Assembly: GCA_002347475.1 (NCBI GenBank) | Contig: DDXI01000191.1 | Location: forward strand, 3,424-14,471 | DNA: 11,048 nt | Source: Peptococcaceae bacterium UBA2264 | Lineage (GTDB): Bacteria; Bacillota; Desulfitobacteriia; Desulfitobacteriales; Desulfitobacteriaceae | Direction: 5' to 3' | Shown: piece after piece, positions 1 to 6,889 of the stretch | Position numbering within the stretch: position 1 is the first letter of the stretch | How the letters are laid out: every line of letters starts with the position of its first letter | Program-made: the position numbers and the translations under genes | The notes under the pieces: generated by a model | The model's input: the letters and a program-made list of their open reading frames with translations, nothing else | Databases searched by the model: none | What the model was told of the DNA's origin: nothing

Positions 1-135
1 ACGGAACGGACGGGTTATGTCGGAAGGGTCAGAACCCTGGCCCGTTTGTGTGCTCAGGCCTTTGTTGAACAACGGGAAAAACTGGGTTATCCCTTATTGA
101 AAAAAGCTGGCAGGGGGGTAAGTAATCATGGCTAA
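1..135 (+). CDS. glyQ: Glycyl-tRNA synthetase alpha subunit, C-terminal end (partial)
   Basis: Frame 1 is open from the first base to a TAA at 133-135 and encodes the last 44 residues of a protein; the 5' part lies outside the window. The segment reads TERTGYVGRVRTLARLCAQA and continues FVEQREKLGYPLL, which resembles the C-terminal helices of bacterial GlyRS alpha subunits (the usual ending is an ARLCA...REELGFPLL type). The alpha subunit carries the class II catalytic core that activates glycine and works as an alpha2beta2 enzyme with the beta subunit. Its stop codon overlaps the glyS start by 8 nt (128-135), a typical translationally coupled arrangement. Identification rests on the C-terminal pattern plus the adjacent glyS. 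Promoter and any T-box leader would lie upstream and cannot be seen. Confidence 0.9.
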   Translation, partial: TERTGYVGRVRTLARLCAQAFVEQREKLGYPLLKKAGRGVSNHG

Positions 136-2203
136 AGATTTTTTGTTGGAAATTGGCACAGAAGAGATACCGGCTAAATTTACTCCCGGGGCTTTAAAAC
201 AGCTGGAAGAGCAGACTAAATCGCGGCTTGGCGATTTGCGTTTGAACTACAACACTCTGGCTGTCTATGCCACACCCCGGCGTTTGGCTGTCCTGGTGAG
301 CGGTCTCGCTGAAAAACAGGAAGATTTTGAAGCGGAAATTAAAGGTCCGGCAGTCAAAGCCGCTTACGATTCCGCAGGAGCGCCAACCAAGGCTGCCCTC
401 GGCTTTGCCAAAGGCCAGGGAGTTGCGGTGGAAGATTTATTCGTACGGGAAGTAAATGGAGTACCCAGTGTTTTTGCCCATAAATCAGAAGCCGGGCAGA
501 ATACTTTTTCACTATTGCCCCAACTTTGCCTGGATTTGATTGCCTCCCTGCATTTTCCGAAACCAATGCGCTGGGGCAGCTGGGATTTTCGTTTTGCCCG
601 GCCAATTCGCTGGCTGCTGGCTCTTTATGATCAGGATGTTGTTCCCTTTGAACTTGTGGGCCTGAAGTCCGGACGACTGTCTCAGGGCCACCGCACTTTG
701 GCTTCCGAACCAGTATCTCTGGCCAGGGCCGGGAATTATGTCGAGTTTCTGCGCCGGGCTTATGTTTTGGTGGATCCGGCCGAGCGCAGTAGGGTTATTT
801 GGCAGCAAATACAGACCCTGGCCCAGGATAAAGGTGCTCAAGTTTTTGAGGACCAGGAACTGCTGTCCGAAGTTACCAATCTTGTGGAATACCCCACTGC
901 CCTTCTGGGTGAGATAGCTCCCCGCTATATGTATCTTCCGGAGTTGGTCCTGACGACGCCGATGCGTGAACACCAGCGCTATTTTCCGGTGCATGAGAGC
1001 AAAGGGAAACTGCTGCCCTACTTTATAACGGTTCGCAACGGTGATGAGAAGGGTCTCGACAAGGTCCGGGCAGGTAATGAAAAAGTATTGAAAGCCCGCC
1101 TGGAAGATGCTGATTTTTATTACCGGGAAGACCGGAAAGTCAAATTGGCTGAGCTGGTACCAAAATTAGAGAAAATAGTCTATCACGAAAAATTGGGCAC
1201 GGTCAGGCAGCGCGTGGACAGGATCATGGGACTGGCCGGTTTTATCAGCAGGTTGTTGAATCTGGATGATCAACAGGCCGAACTTATCAAGCGAACAGCC
1301 TTTTTGGCCAAAGCTGATCTGGTAACCCTGATGGTTTACGATTTTCCGGAGCTGCAGGGGATTATGGGTGCTGATTATGCTGCTGCCAGCGGGGAAAACC
1401 CGGAAGTGTGCCGCGGTATAGTAGAACATTATCTGCCCCGCTTTGCCGGTGATGCTTTACCGGAATCATTAGCTGGTCAGGTTGTCAGTATTGCCGAGAA
1501 AGTCGATGCCATTGTCGGGACTTTTGGTATCGGCATTCAGCCCACCGGATCCCAGGATCCTTATGCTCTGAGACGCCAGGCCCAGGGTGTGGTCAGCATT
1601 TTGCTGGCAGCTGAATGGGATTTTCCGCTGGATACAATACTGGCTGAGGCCTATAGCCAATATGTCTGCCAGGCTAAAACTCTTAAAGCGCAGGAGGAAC
1701 TGTTACCAGTCCTCTTGGACTTCTTTGCCCAAAGACTGCGTTTTGTACTTCAGGAGCAAGGCTACCGCTATGATCTTGTTGATGCTGTTTTGGCCCAGGG
1801 AAGTGAATTCGTGTACCTCTGCAGTAAAAAAATTGCTATCCTGGCGGCCAAAAGATCTGAACCTGGATTTACTGCCTGCCAGCAAGCCTATATACGCTGT
1901 AACAATCTCAGCAAAAAGGGACCGGCCGAGGTTTTGGATACTGATTTGCTGACCGATGAGGCTGAAATAAATCTGGCTAAGGAAATCCAGAACCGCCAAA
2001 CAGGGTTTGCCGACCTTTTACGCAAGCGGGACTTCGAAGCGGCCTTTGCTCTTGCGGCTGAACTGGTGCCTTTTATTGAACTTCTGTTCCTGTCGGTTAT
2101 GATTATGGCTGAAGATGTGAATTTAAGAAAGGCCCGTTTAGCACTGTTACAGCAATGTGTCGAGATGTTGGGGTGTCTGGGCGATCTCAGTCTCCTGGTG
2201 TAA
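128..2203 (+). CDS. glyS: Glycyl-tRNA synthetase beta subunit
   Basis: The product has 691 residues, normal for bacterial GlyRS beta. It begins with the family signature MAKDFLLEIGTEEIPAKF and contains TTPMREHQRYFPV (about 276-288), the LKARLEDADFYYREDR stretch (321-336), KADLVTLMVYDFPELQGIMG (395-414) and QPTGSQDPYALRR (471-483). The last 110 or so residues fit the DALR-type anticodon-binding region. The beta subunit binds tRNA-Gly and supports the alpha subunit in cytoplasmic aminoacylation. The ATG is preceded by a run AGGGGGG at 112-118, 9 nt upstream, and overlaps the end of glyQ, so the two are surely co-translated. It is the only complete gene in the window with an ATG start. Arginine codons are mostly CGN (AGA about 4 of 43 by hand count), in contrast to ppdK. 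No truncation or frameshift is seen. Confidence 0.98.
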   Translation: MAKDFLLEIGTEEIPAKFTPGALKQLEEQTKSRLGDLRLNYNTLAVYATPRRLAVLVSGLAEKQEDFEAEIKGPAVKAAYDSAGAPTKAALGFAKGQGVAVEDLFVREVNGVPSVFAHKSEAGQNTFSLLPQLCLDLIASLHFPKPMRWGSWDFRFARPIRWLLALYDQDVVPFELVGLKSGRLSQGHRTLASEPVSLARAGNYVEFLRRAYVLVDPAERSRVIWQQIQTLAQDKGAQVFEDQELLSEVTNLVEYPTALLGEIAPRYMYLPELVLTTPMREHQRYFPVHESKGKLLPYFITVRNGDEKGLDKVRAGNEKVLKARLEDADFYYREDRKVKLAELVPKLEKIVYHEKLGTVRQRVDRIMGLAGFISRLLNLDDQQAELIKRTAFLAKADLVTLMVYDFPELQGIMGADYAAASGENPEVCRGIVEHYLPRFAGDALPESLAGQVVSIAEKVDAIVGTFGIGIQPTGSQDPYALRRQAQGVVSILLAAEWDFPLDTILAEAYSQYVCQAKTLKAQEELLPVLLDFFAQRLRFVLQEQGYRYDLVDAVLAQGSEFVYLCSKKIAILAAKRSEPGFTACQQAYIRCNNLSKKGPAEVLDTDLLTDEAEINLAKEIQNRQTGFADLLRKRDFEAAFALAAELVPFIELLFLSVMIMAEDVNLRKARLALLQQCVEMLGCLGDLSLLV

Positions 2204-2214
2204 ATATCGCAGGA

Positions 2215-2250
2215 AAGCCGGATTTTTGCTTTTTTTAAGGGGGCCGGCTT
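2215..2250 (+). terminator. Weak inverted repeat after glyS, possible terminator
   Basis: AAGCCGG (2215-2221) and CCGGCTT (2244-2250) are perfect 7-bp inverted copies separated by 22 nt that include a run of seven T (2230-2236). The loop is long and the 3' arm is followed only by an interrupted T-rich stretch (TTTTATTT), so this is a poor intrinsic terminator. Its place between the glyS stop and a strong promoter is what suggests the role. Confidence 0.25.
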
Positions 2251-2272
2251 CTTGGCTATGGTTTTATTTAAG

Positions 2273-2301
2273 TTGACAGAAAAGAAGAATATTATTATAA
2301 T
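2273..2301 (+). promoter_or_regulatory. Perfect-consensus sigma-A promoter for ccpN
   Basis: TTGACA (2273-2278) and TATAAT (2296-2301) are both exact consensus hexamers with an optimal 17-nt spacer. Transcription would start near 2307-2309, giving a leader of about 180 nt before the ccpN start. This makes ccpN the head of a transcription unit separate from glyQS. Consensus hexamers on a regulator gene suggest constitutive expression or repression by a bound protein; no operator is recognised. Confidence 0.85.
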
Positions 2302-2307
2302 TTATAC

Positions 2308-2490
2308 GGTGTGATGGTCGAGAACATACATTTAAACACACTTGGATCTGGCCTTGAATACAAACTGAACCCATATCTGCTTATGCACCCCGAGATGCAG
2401 ACATTCAGATAAGTGTCGCAGGAACGTACCTTGAGGGGATAATAATCTAAGCTGAATCATTGGTCCCTGAATGAGGGAGAAGGTGAATAG
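2308..2490 (+). promoter_or_regulatory. Long 5' leader of ccpN with potential RNA structure
   Basis: Between the predicted transcription start and the GTG of ccpN lie about 180 nt with several complementary segments. CTGAA (2365-2369) can pair with TTCAG (2404-2408) around an inner TCTGC (2376-2380)/GCAGA (2397-2401) stem. ATTCAG (2403-2408) can alternatively pair with CTGAAT at 2452-2457 or 2467-2472. A hairpin TCCCT (2464-2468)/AGGGA (2474-2478) with a 5-nt loop sits immediately before the Shine-Dalgarno-like AAGGTG (2480-2485). I do not recognise a known riboswitch or T-box (the T-box antiterminator motif is absent). A regulatory function is inference from length and pairing only. Confidence 0.35.
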
Positions 2491-3132
2491 GTGGAATTAT
2501 CTGGGCGCCAAAAGCGTATAGTTGAGATTGTAAAGCAATCAAGTCCGATTACAGGTGAAAAAATTGCTGCGATTTTGGATTCGACGAGAGCTACTTTGCG
2601 TCCGGATCTCAGTATTTTAACTATGACCGGTATTTTAGATGCTCGTCCGCGTGTCGGCTATTCTTTTCGGGAGAAACAGGAACCTTCCCCGTTAGCGGCT
2701 CAAATGCGTGAATTGCGGGTTGGCGGCTGTAAGTCGGTACCTGTGGTGATCTGTGATACCTCGAGTATCCATGACGCCATAGTTGTAATCTTCACTCAAA
2801 ACGTGGGAAGCCTCATTGTTGTTGGTGAAGACAGGATCCTGCGCGGGATGCTTTCCCGCAAAGATCTCCTGAAAGCGACATTGGGTAAATATGATCTGCA
2901 ACAAGTCCCGGTCGGTGTTATCATGACCAGAATGCCTAACATAATTATGACCACACCGGATGAACCCGTCCTGGAAGCTGTCAAAAAACTGGCCCAGTAT
3001 CAGCTCAATACCCTGCCTGTGGTTGAAGGGTTTGTGGATGAAAAAGGTGAAGAATGCTATGAAGTTATTGGCCGTTTTTCCAAAACTAATGTGATTAAAA
3101 TTTTCGTGGAAATTGCTGATTTACAATTATAA
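2491..3132 (+). CDS. ccpN: CcpN-type transcriptional repressor (HTH plus two CBS domains)
   Basis: The 213-residue product has an N-terminal winged helix-turn-helix (about 4-60) containing ITGEKIA and TRATLRPDLSILTMTGILDA, followed by ARPRVGY, then a pair of CBS domains (about 78-135 and 143-207) with LSRKDLLKATLG and VPVGVIMTRMPNI. These match B. subtilis CcpN (YqzB) closely from end to end. CcpN is a cytoplasmic DNA-binding protein that in B. subtilis represses the gluconeogenic genes gapB and pckA independently of CcpA; the CBS pair is the likely nucleotide-sensing part. The GTG start is fixed by an in-frame TAG directly before it and by AAGGTG 5 nt upstream. It has its own consensus promoter and is followed, as in Bacillus, by the PPDK regulatory protein gene, with which it is probably co-transcribed. 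Its targets in this organism are not shown; ppdK downstream is an inferred candidate. Confidence 0.95.
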   Translation: MELSGRQKRIVEIVKQSSPITGEKIAAILDSTRATLRPDLSILTMTGILDARPRVGYSFREKQEPSPLAAQMRELRVGGCKSVPVVICDTSSIHDAIVVIFTQNVGSLIVVGEDRILRGMLSRKDLLKATLGKYDLQQVPVGVIMTRMPNIIMTTPDEPVLEAVKKLAQYQLNTLPVVEGFVDEKGEECYEVIGRFSKTNVIKIFVEIADLQL

Positions 3133-3231
3133 ATGGATCAAGCATTAGATAGGGCATTCAGATTAGCAGGCCAGTAAGCTTTGAATTAGTCTGATGTTTT
3201 CTATGTGTAACCCAGAAGTGGTGGTGAGCCT

Positions 3232-4068
3232 TTGACTTCATCTATTCCGGTTATTTATGTTATTTCCGATGCTTTAGGTGAAACAGCAGAATTTGTCAGC
3301 AGAGCTGCTGCAGCTCAGTTCAGCGGGGTACGCACTCGCATTCGCCGGGTGCCTTATGTCCGGGATGAAGCTCATCTGGATGAGATTATTGAAGAGGCCA
3401 TGAATGAACAGGCTATCCTGGTTTATACTCTGGTTCTGCAGGAACTTCGGCTTTATCTGGAACAGAAAGCAGCCGAAAAAGAATTACTGATTATTGACAT
3501 TCTTGGGCCGCTGCTTGATGCCCTTTCCCGTCAGACAGGATTGGATCCCAGTCATATACCCAATATTACTCATCGTATGGATGAACAGTATTTTCGCAAA
3601 GTAGAAGCTGTTGAATTTGCTGTCAAGTATGATAACTGCCGGGATTCCCGGGGTGCGCTCTATGCTGATGTAGTCATTATTGGAGTATCCCGGACCTCGA
3701 AGACACCGATGAGCATGTTCCTGGCTAATAAAGGGATCAAGGCCATGAATATTCCTTTGGTTCCGGAGATCCAGCCGCCTGAAGAATTATTTCAGATATC
3801 CCCCCAAAAAATAGTGGGTCTGGATATCCGGCCGGAAGCCCTGAATCAAATCCGAACCGAACGGCTGAAGACGCTGGGCCTGAGTACCGTGGCTAATTAC
3901 GCCAGCATGGAACGTATCATGACAGAGTTGGAATATGCCAAGGGTATTATGAAAAAAATTGGCTGTCCGGTGATTGATGCTACTAATAAAGCTGTTGAAG
4001 AGTCGGCCAGCATTGTTTTGGACATGTTATATAAGGGCAAAAACATATCTGATCCGATTAACGTTTAA
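3232..4068 (+). CDS. yqfL: Pyruvate, phosphate dikinase regulatory protein (bifunctional kinase/phosphorylase)
   Basis: The 278-residue product belongs to the PDRP/PSRP (DUF299) family. Diagnostic segments are YVISDALGETAEFVSRAA (9-26), RMDEQYFRKVEAVEFAVKYD (115-134), the P-loop-like GVSRTSKTP (151-159) and GCPVIDATNKAVEE near the C terminus. Family members phosphorylate a threonine beside the catalytic histidine of PPDK with ADP, inactivating it, and reverse this by a phosphate-dependent pyrophosphorylase reaction. The neighbouring ppdK has the target threonine, so the partner is evident here. The start is TTG at 3232 with a weak GGTGGTGAG (3220-3228) before it; the GTG codons just upstream are out of frame. 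The 99-nt gap after ccpN has no clear promoter, so co-transcription with ccpN is likely. In B. subtilis the orthologue YqfL modulates CcpN-controlled genes. Confidence 0.96.
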   Translation: MTSSIPVIYVISDALGETAEFVSRAAAAQFSGVRTRIRRVPYVRDEAHLDEIIEEAMNEQAILVYTLVLQELRLYLEQKAAEKELLIIDILGPLLDALSRQTGLDPSHIPNITHRMDEQYFRKVEAVEFAVKYDNCRDSRGALYADVVIIGVSRTSKTPMSMFLANKGIKAMNIPLVPEIQPPEELFQISPQKIVGLDIRPEALNQIRTERLKTLGLSTVANYASMERIMTELEYAKGIMKKIGCPVIDATNKAVEESASIVLDMLYKGKNISDPINV

Positions 4069-4089
4069 CTATACATTTCTTCTGAACTA

Positions 4090-4124
4090 ATTGGAACAGC
4101 ATGTTCCGTTAGATAATAGATAAT
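4090..4124 (+). promoter_or_regulatory. Palindrome and candidate promoter upstream of ppdK
   Basis: GGAACA (4093-4098), GCA, TGTTCC (4102-4107) form a perfect 15-bp palindromic site. Its left arm overlaps TTGGAA (4091-4096), a possible -35, and 15 nt later comes GATAAT (4112-4117), a possible -10, within an exact tandem repeat TAGATAA TAGATAA (4110-4123). The arrangement fits a repressor-controlled promoter for ppdK, but the spacer is short and the hexamers imperfect. Which protein binds is unknown; the spacing does not match the Gram-positive LexA box. Confidence 0.4.
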
Positions 4125-4138
4125 GTGCAAAAATAAGT

Positions 4139-4146
4139 AAAAGGAG
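4139..4146 (+). promoter_or_regulatory. Strong Shine-Dalgarno that fixes the TTG start of ppdK
   Basis: AAAAGGAG at 4139-4146 ends 8 nt before the TTG at 4155. The nearer ATG at 4147 is out of frame, so this ribosome binding site supports a TTG start, giving MANKKYVYLF as in other PPDKs. Confidence 0.85.
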
Positions 4147-4154
4147 ATGTTATT

Positions 4155-6788
4155 TTGGCTAACAAAAAGTATGTGTACCTTTTCAGTGAAGGTGCAGAAG
4201 ACATGAAAGATCTGCTTGGCGGAAAAGGTGCCAATCTGGCCGGCATGACCAGACTGGGAATCCCGATTCCCCAAGGCTTCATCGTCACCACAGAAGCTTG
4301 TAACAAATATTATGATGACGGCAAGAAAATTTCCCAGGAAGTAATCGATGAGATTTTGGCATCCCTGGCTGCCATAGAAAAACTCAGTGGAAAACAATTA
4401 GGCAGCAAAACCAACCCCTTACTCTTGTCAGTAAGGTCCGGCGCCAAGTTTTCCATGCCCGGTATGATGGATACCATCCTTAACCTTGGTTTGAACGACG
4501 AAACCGTTGAAGTTATGGCCAAGCTTGCCAACAACCAGAGATTTGCCTATGATTCTTACAGAAGATTTATCCAAATGTTCGCTGATGTTGTAATGGATGT
4601 CGAAAAGAGAAAATTTGAAGATCTTCTGGATGAAATGAAGGAAGCCAAGGGTTATAAATTTGATACCGAATTAAGCGGCGAAGACCTTAAAACCTTGGTC
4701 GGCCAATTTAAAGTCTTGTACAAGAAAGAAAAAGGCGAAGATTTCCCTTCCGATCCCAAGGTGCAATTAATAGAATCGATCACAGCTGTCTTCAGATCCT
4801 GGGATAATCCGAGAGCCAATGTTTACAGAAGGCTCAATGACATCCCTTCCAACATCGGAACTGCCGTTAATATCCAAATCATGGTGTTTGGTAATAAGGG
4901 TGAAACATCCGGCACCGGCGTGGCTTTCTCCAGAGACCCATCTACCGGTGAAAAGAAGATCTATGCTGAGTACTTAATGAATGCCCAGGGTGAAGATGTT
5001 GTTGCCGGTATCAGAACTCCGGAAGATATCGCTACTCTGGAGCAAAGAAACAAAACCGTATATGACGAGTTTATGGCTATTGTCAATAAACTTGAAAATC
5101 ATTATAAGGATATGCAGGATATGGAGTTTACTATCGAAGAAGGTAAATTATACTTCCTGCAAACCAGAAATGGTAAAAGAACTGCTCAGGCAGCCTTGAA
5201 AATTGCTGTTGACCTGGTTGAAGAAGGTCTCTTAACCAAGGAAGAAGCTATTCTGAAGGTTGATCCCAAACAACTCGATACCTTACTCCACCCGGCATTT
5301 GACGCTGCAGCTCTGAAAGCAGCCCCGGTAATTACCAAGGGTCTGCCTGCTTCCCCGGGAGCTGCCTGTGGCAAGGTTTGCTTCACTGCTGAAGAGGCCA
5401 AGGAAAGACACGCCAATAAAGAAAAAGTTGTTCTGGTCAGACTGGAGACCTCCCCGGAAGATATTGAAGGAATGGTAGCTGCTGAAGGTGTTTTGACTGT
5501 CAGAGGCGGTATGACTTCTCACGCTGCTGTTGTTGCCAGAGGCATGGGAACCTGCTGTGTAGCCGGCTGCGGTGATATCAAAGTTAATGAAGAAGAAAAG
5601 TACTTTGAACTGGGCGGCAAGAGATATGGTGTTAATGATTTTATTTCCTTGGACGGAAGTACAGGAAACGTCTATGCCGGAGCTATTAAGACAGTTGAGC
5701 CGGAAATCAGCGGCCATTTTGGAACATTCATGGGCTGGGCTGATGACATCAGAAAATTGAACGTCAGAACAAATGCCGATAGCCCCAAGGATGCTGCCAC
5801 AGCTGTTAAATTTGGTGCTGAAGGCATAGGTCTCTGCAGAACCGAGCATATGTTCTTTGCTGAAGACAGAATTGCTGCTGTTCGGGAAATGATCGTTGCC
5901 GATAATGTAGAACAAAGAAGAAAAGCCCTTGATAAATTACTGCCTATGCAAAGAAACGACTTTATTGGTCTTTATGAGGCTATGGAATTCAGACCGGTTA
6001 CCATCAGATTCCTCGATCCGCCGCTCCATGAATTCGTTCCGACTCATGAAGAAGATATCAAAGCTTTGGCTAAAGAAATGGGCTTGACCTATGATGGACT
6101 GAAGACTAAAATTGATTCTCTGCACGAATTCAACCCCATGTTGGGCCACAGAGGCTGCCGTCTGGCTGTAACCTATCCGGAAATTGCTGAAATGCAAACC
6201 AGAGCCGTTATTGAAGCCGGGATCGAAGTAGCCAAGAAACATCCCGAGTGGAAGATAGTTCCGGAAATTATGATTCCGCTGGTTGGCGAAGTCAAGGAAC
6301 TCAAGTTTGTCAAGGATATCGTTGTGGCCACAGCTGAACTGGTCATGGCTGAAAAAGGCACCAAGATCGATTACCATGTCGGCACCATGATTGAAATCCC
6401 CAGAGCGGCTATCCTTGCCGATATGATAGCTACTGAAGCTGAATTCTTCTCCTTCGGAACCAATGACCTGACCCAAATGACCTTTGGTTTCTCCAGAGAT
6501 GATGCCGGTTCTTTCTTGAAGGATTACTATGAGAACAAGATATTTGACCAGGATCCATTTGCTAAACTGGACCAGGTTGGCGTTGGCAAGCTTGTCAAGA
6601 TGGCTTGTGATCTTGGAAAATCTGTTAGACCTAACATCAAACTTGGTATCTGCGGCGAACATGGCGGCGATCCCTTATCCATCGAGTTCTGCCATAGAAC
6701 AGGCTTAAATTATGTATCCTGTTCACCGTTCCGCGTGCCGGTAGCCAGACTGGCTGCTGCCCAGGCTCAAGTTAAAGATCCCAGATAA
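4155..6788 (+). CDS. ppdK: Pyruvate, phosphate dikinase
   Basis: The 877-residue product is full length for PPDK (about 874 in Clostridium). It has the ATP-grasp nucleotide domain (about 1-340; LGGKGANLAGM at 21-31, SVRSGAKFSMPGMMDTILN at 92-110), the swivelling phosphohistidine domain (about 385-510; RGGMTSHAAVVARG at 450-463 with catalytic His456) and the C-terminal PEP/pyruvate barrel (IGLCRTEHMF at 558-567, FGTNDLTQMTFGFSRDD at 767-783, GICGEHGGDP at 831-840 with the catalytic Cys833). It interconverts ATP, phosphate and pyruvate with AMP, diphosphate and PEP in the cytoplasm, serving glycolysis or gluconeogenesis in anaerobes. Thr454 is the expected target of the regulatory protein encoded just upstream. 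Arginine is coded by AGA at 35 of 40 positions by hand count, unlike the CGN-rich glyS. It is probably separately promoted as well as part of the ccpN unit, and ends at a strong terminator. Confidence 0.99.
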   Translation: MANKKYVYLFSEGAEDMKDLLGGKGANLAGMTRLGIPIPQGFIVTTEACNKYYDDGKKISQEVIDEILASLAAIEKLSGKQLGSKTNPLLLSVRSGAKFSMPGMMDTILNLGLNDETVEVMAKLANNQRFAYDSYRRFIQMFADVVMDVEKRKFEDLLDEMKEAKGYKFDTELSGEDLKTLVGQFKVLYKKEKGEDFPSDPKVQLIESITAVFRSWDNPRANVYRRLNDIPSNIGTAVNIQIMVFGNKGETSGTGVAFSRDPSTGEKKIYAEYLMNAQGEDVVAGIRTPEDIATLEQRNKTVYDEFMAIVNKLENHYKDMQDMEFTIEEGKLYFLQTRNGKRTAQAALKIAVDLVEEGLLTKEEAILKVDPKQLDTLLHPAFDAAALKAAPVITKGLPASPGAACGKVCFTAEEAKERHANKEKVVLVRLETSPEDIEGMVAAEGVLTVRGGMTSHAAVVARGMGTCCVAGCGDIKVNEEEKYFELGGKRYGVNDFISLDGSTGNVYAGAIKTVEPEISGHFGTFMGWADDIRKLNVRTNADSPKDAATAVKFGAEGIGLCRTEHMFFAEDRIAAVREMIVADNVEQRRKALDKLLPMQRNDFIGLYEAMEFRPVTIRFLDPPLHEFVPTHEEDIKALAKEMGLTYDGLKTKIDSLHEFNPMLGHRGCRLAVTYPEIAEMQTRAVIEAGIEVAKKHPEWKIVPEIMIPLVGEVKELKFVKDIVVATAELVMAEKGTKIDYHVGTMIEIPRAAILADMIATEAEFFSFGTNDLTQMTFGFSRDDAGSFLKDYYENKIFDQDPFAKLDQVGVGKLVKMACDLGKSVRPNIKLGICGEHGGDPLSIEFCHRTGLNYVSCSPFRVPVARLAAAQAQVKDPR

Positions 6789-6803
6789 TACAGATAACTA
6801 AGA

Positions 6804-6850
6804 CTTAAAAATAAAAACACCCGGCATTGCCGGGTGTTTTTATTTTTAAG
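6804..6850. terminator. Bidirectional intrinsic terminator between ppdK and the HD gene
   Basis: A perfect 22-bp inverted repeat (6804-6825 and 6829-6850) with a 3-nt ATT loop. The core is ACACCCGGC/GCCGGGTGT, and the outer part is A-rich on the left and T-rich on the right, so an RNA from either strand has a GC stem followed by a U tract. It sits 15 nt after the ppdK stop and about 40 nt past the stop of the convergent minus-strand gene, serving both. Confidence 0.95.
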
Positions 6851-6870
6851 CAATAATAAATCATTATTGC
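6850..6870. repeat. AT-rich inverted repeat next to the terminator
   Basis: GCAATAAT (6850-6857) and ATTATTGC (6863-6870) are perfect 8-bp inverted copies around AAATC. It touches the terminator stem and lies 20 nt after the stop of the minus-strand HD gene. It may help protect or end that transcript; no other role can be assigned. Confidence 0.5.
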
Positions 6871-6889
6871 ACCTGTCACTATTCTATTT

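Noticed and set aside
2308..2490. ccpN leader as a T-box or other known riboswitch
   Set aside because: No T-box antiterminator motif, specifier stem or terminator is visible, and no familiar aptamer core was recognised.
4093..4107. GGAACA-GCA-TGTTCC as a LexA (SOS) box
   Set aside because: The Gram-positive box needs GAAC and GTTC four bases apart; here they are five apart, and ppdK is not an SOS gene.
5283..6662. Long minus-strand ORFs of 210 and 241 codons antisense to ppdK
   Set aside because: They lie wholly inside a strongly conserved gene, have no recognisable domain, and arise from the codon bias of ppdK on the opposite strand.
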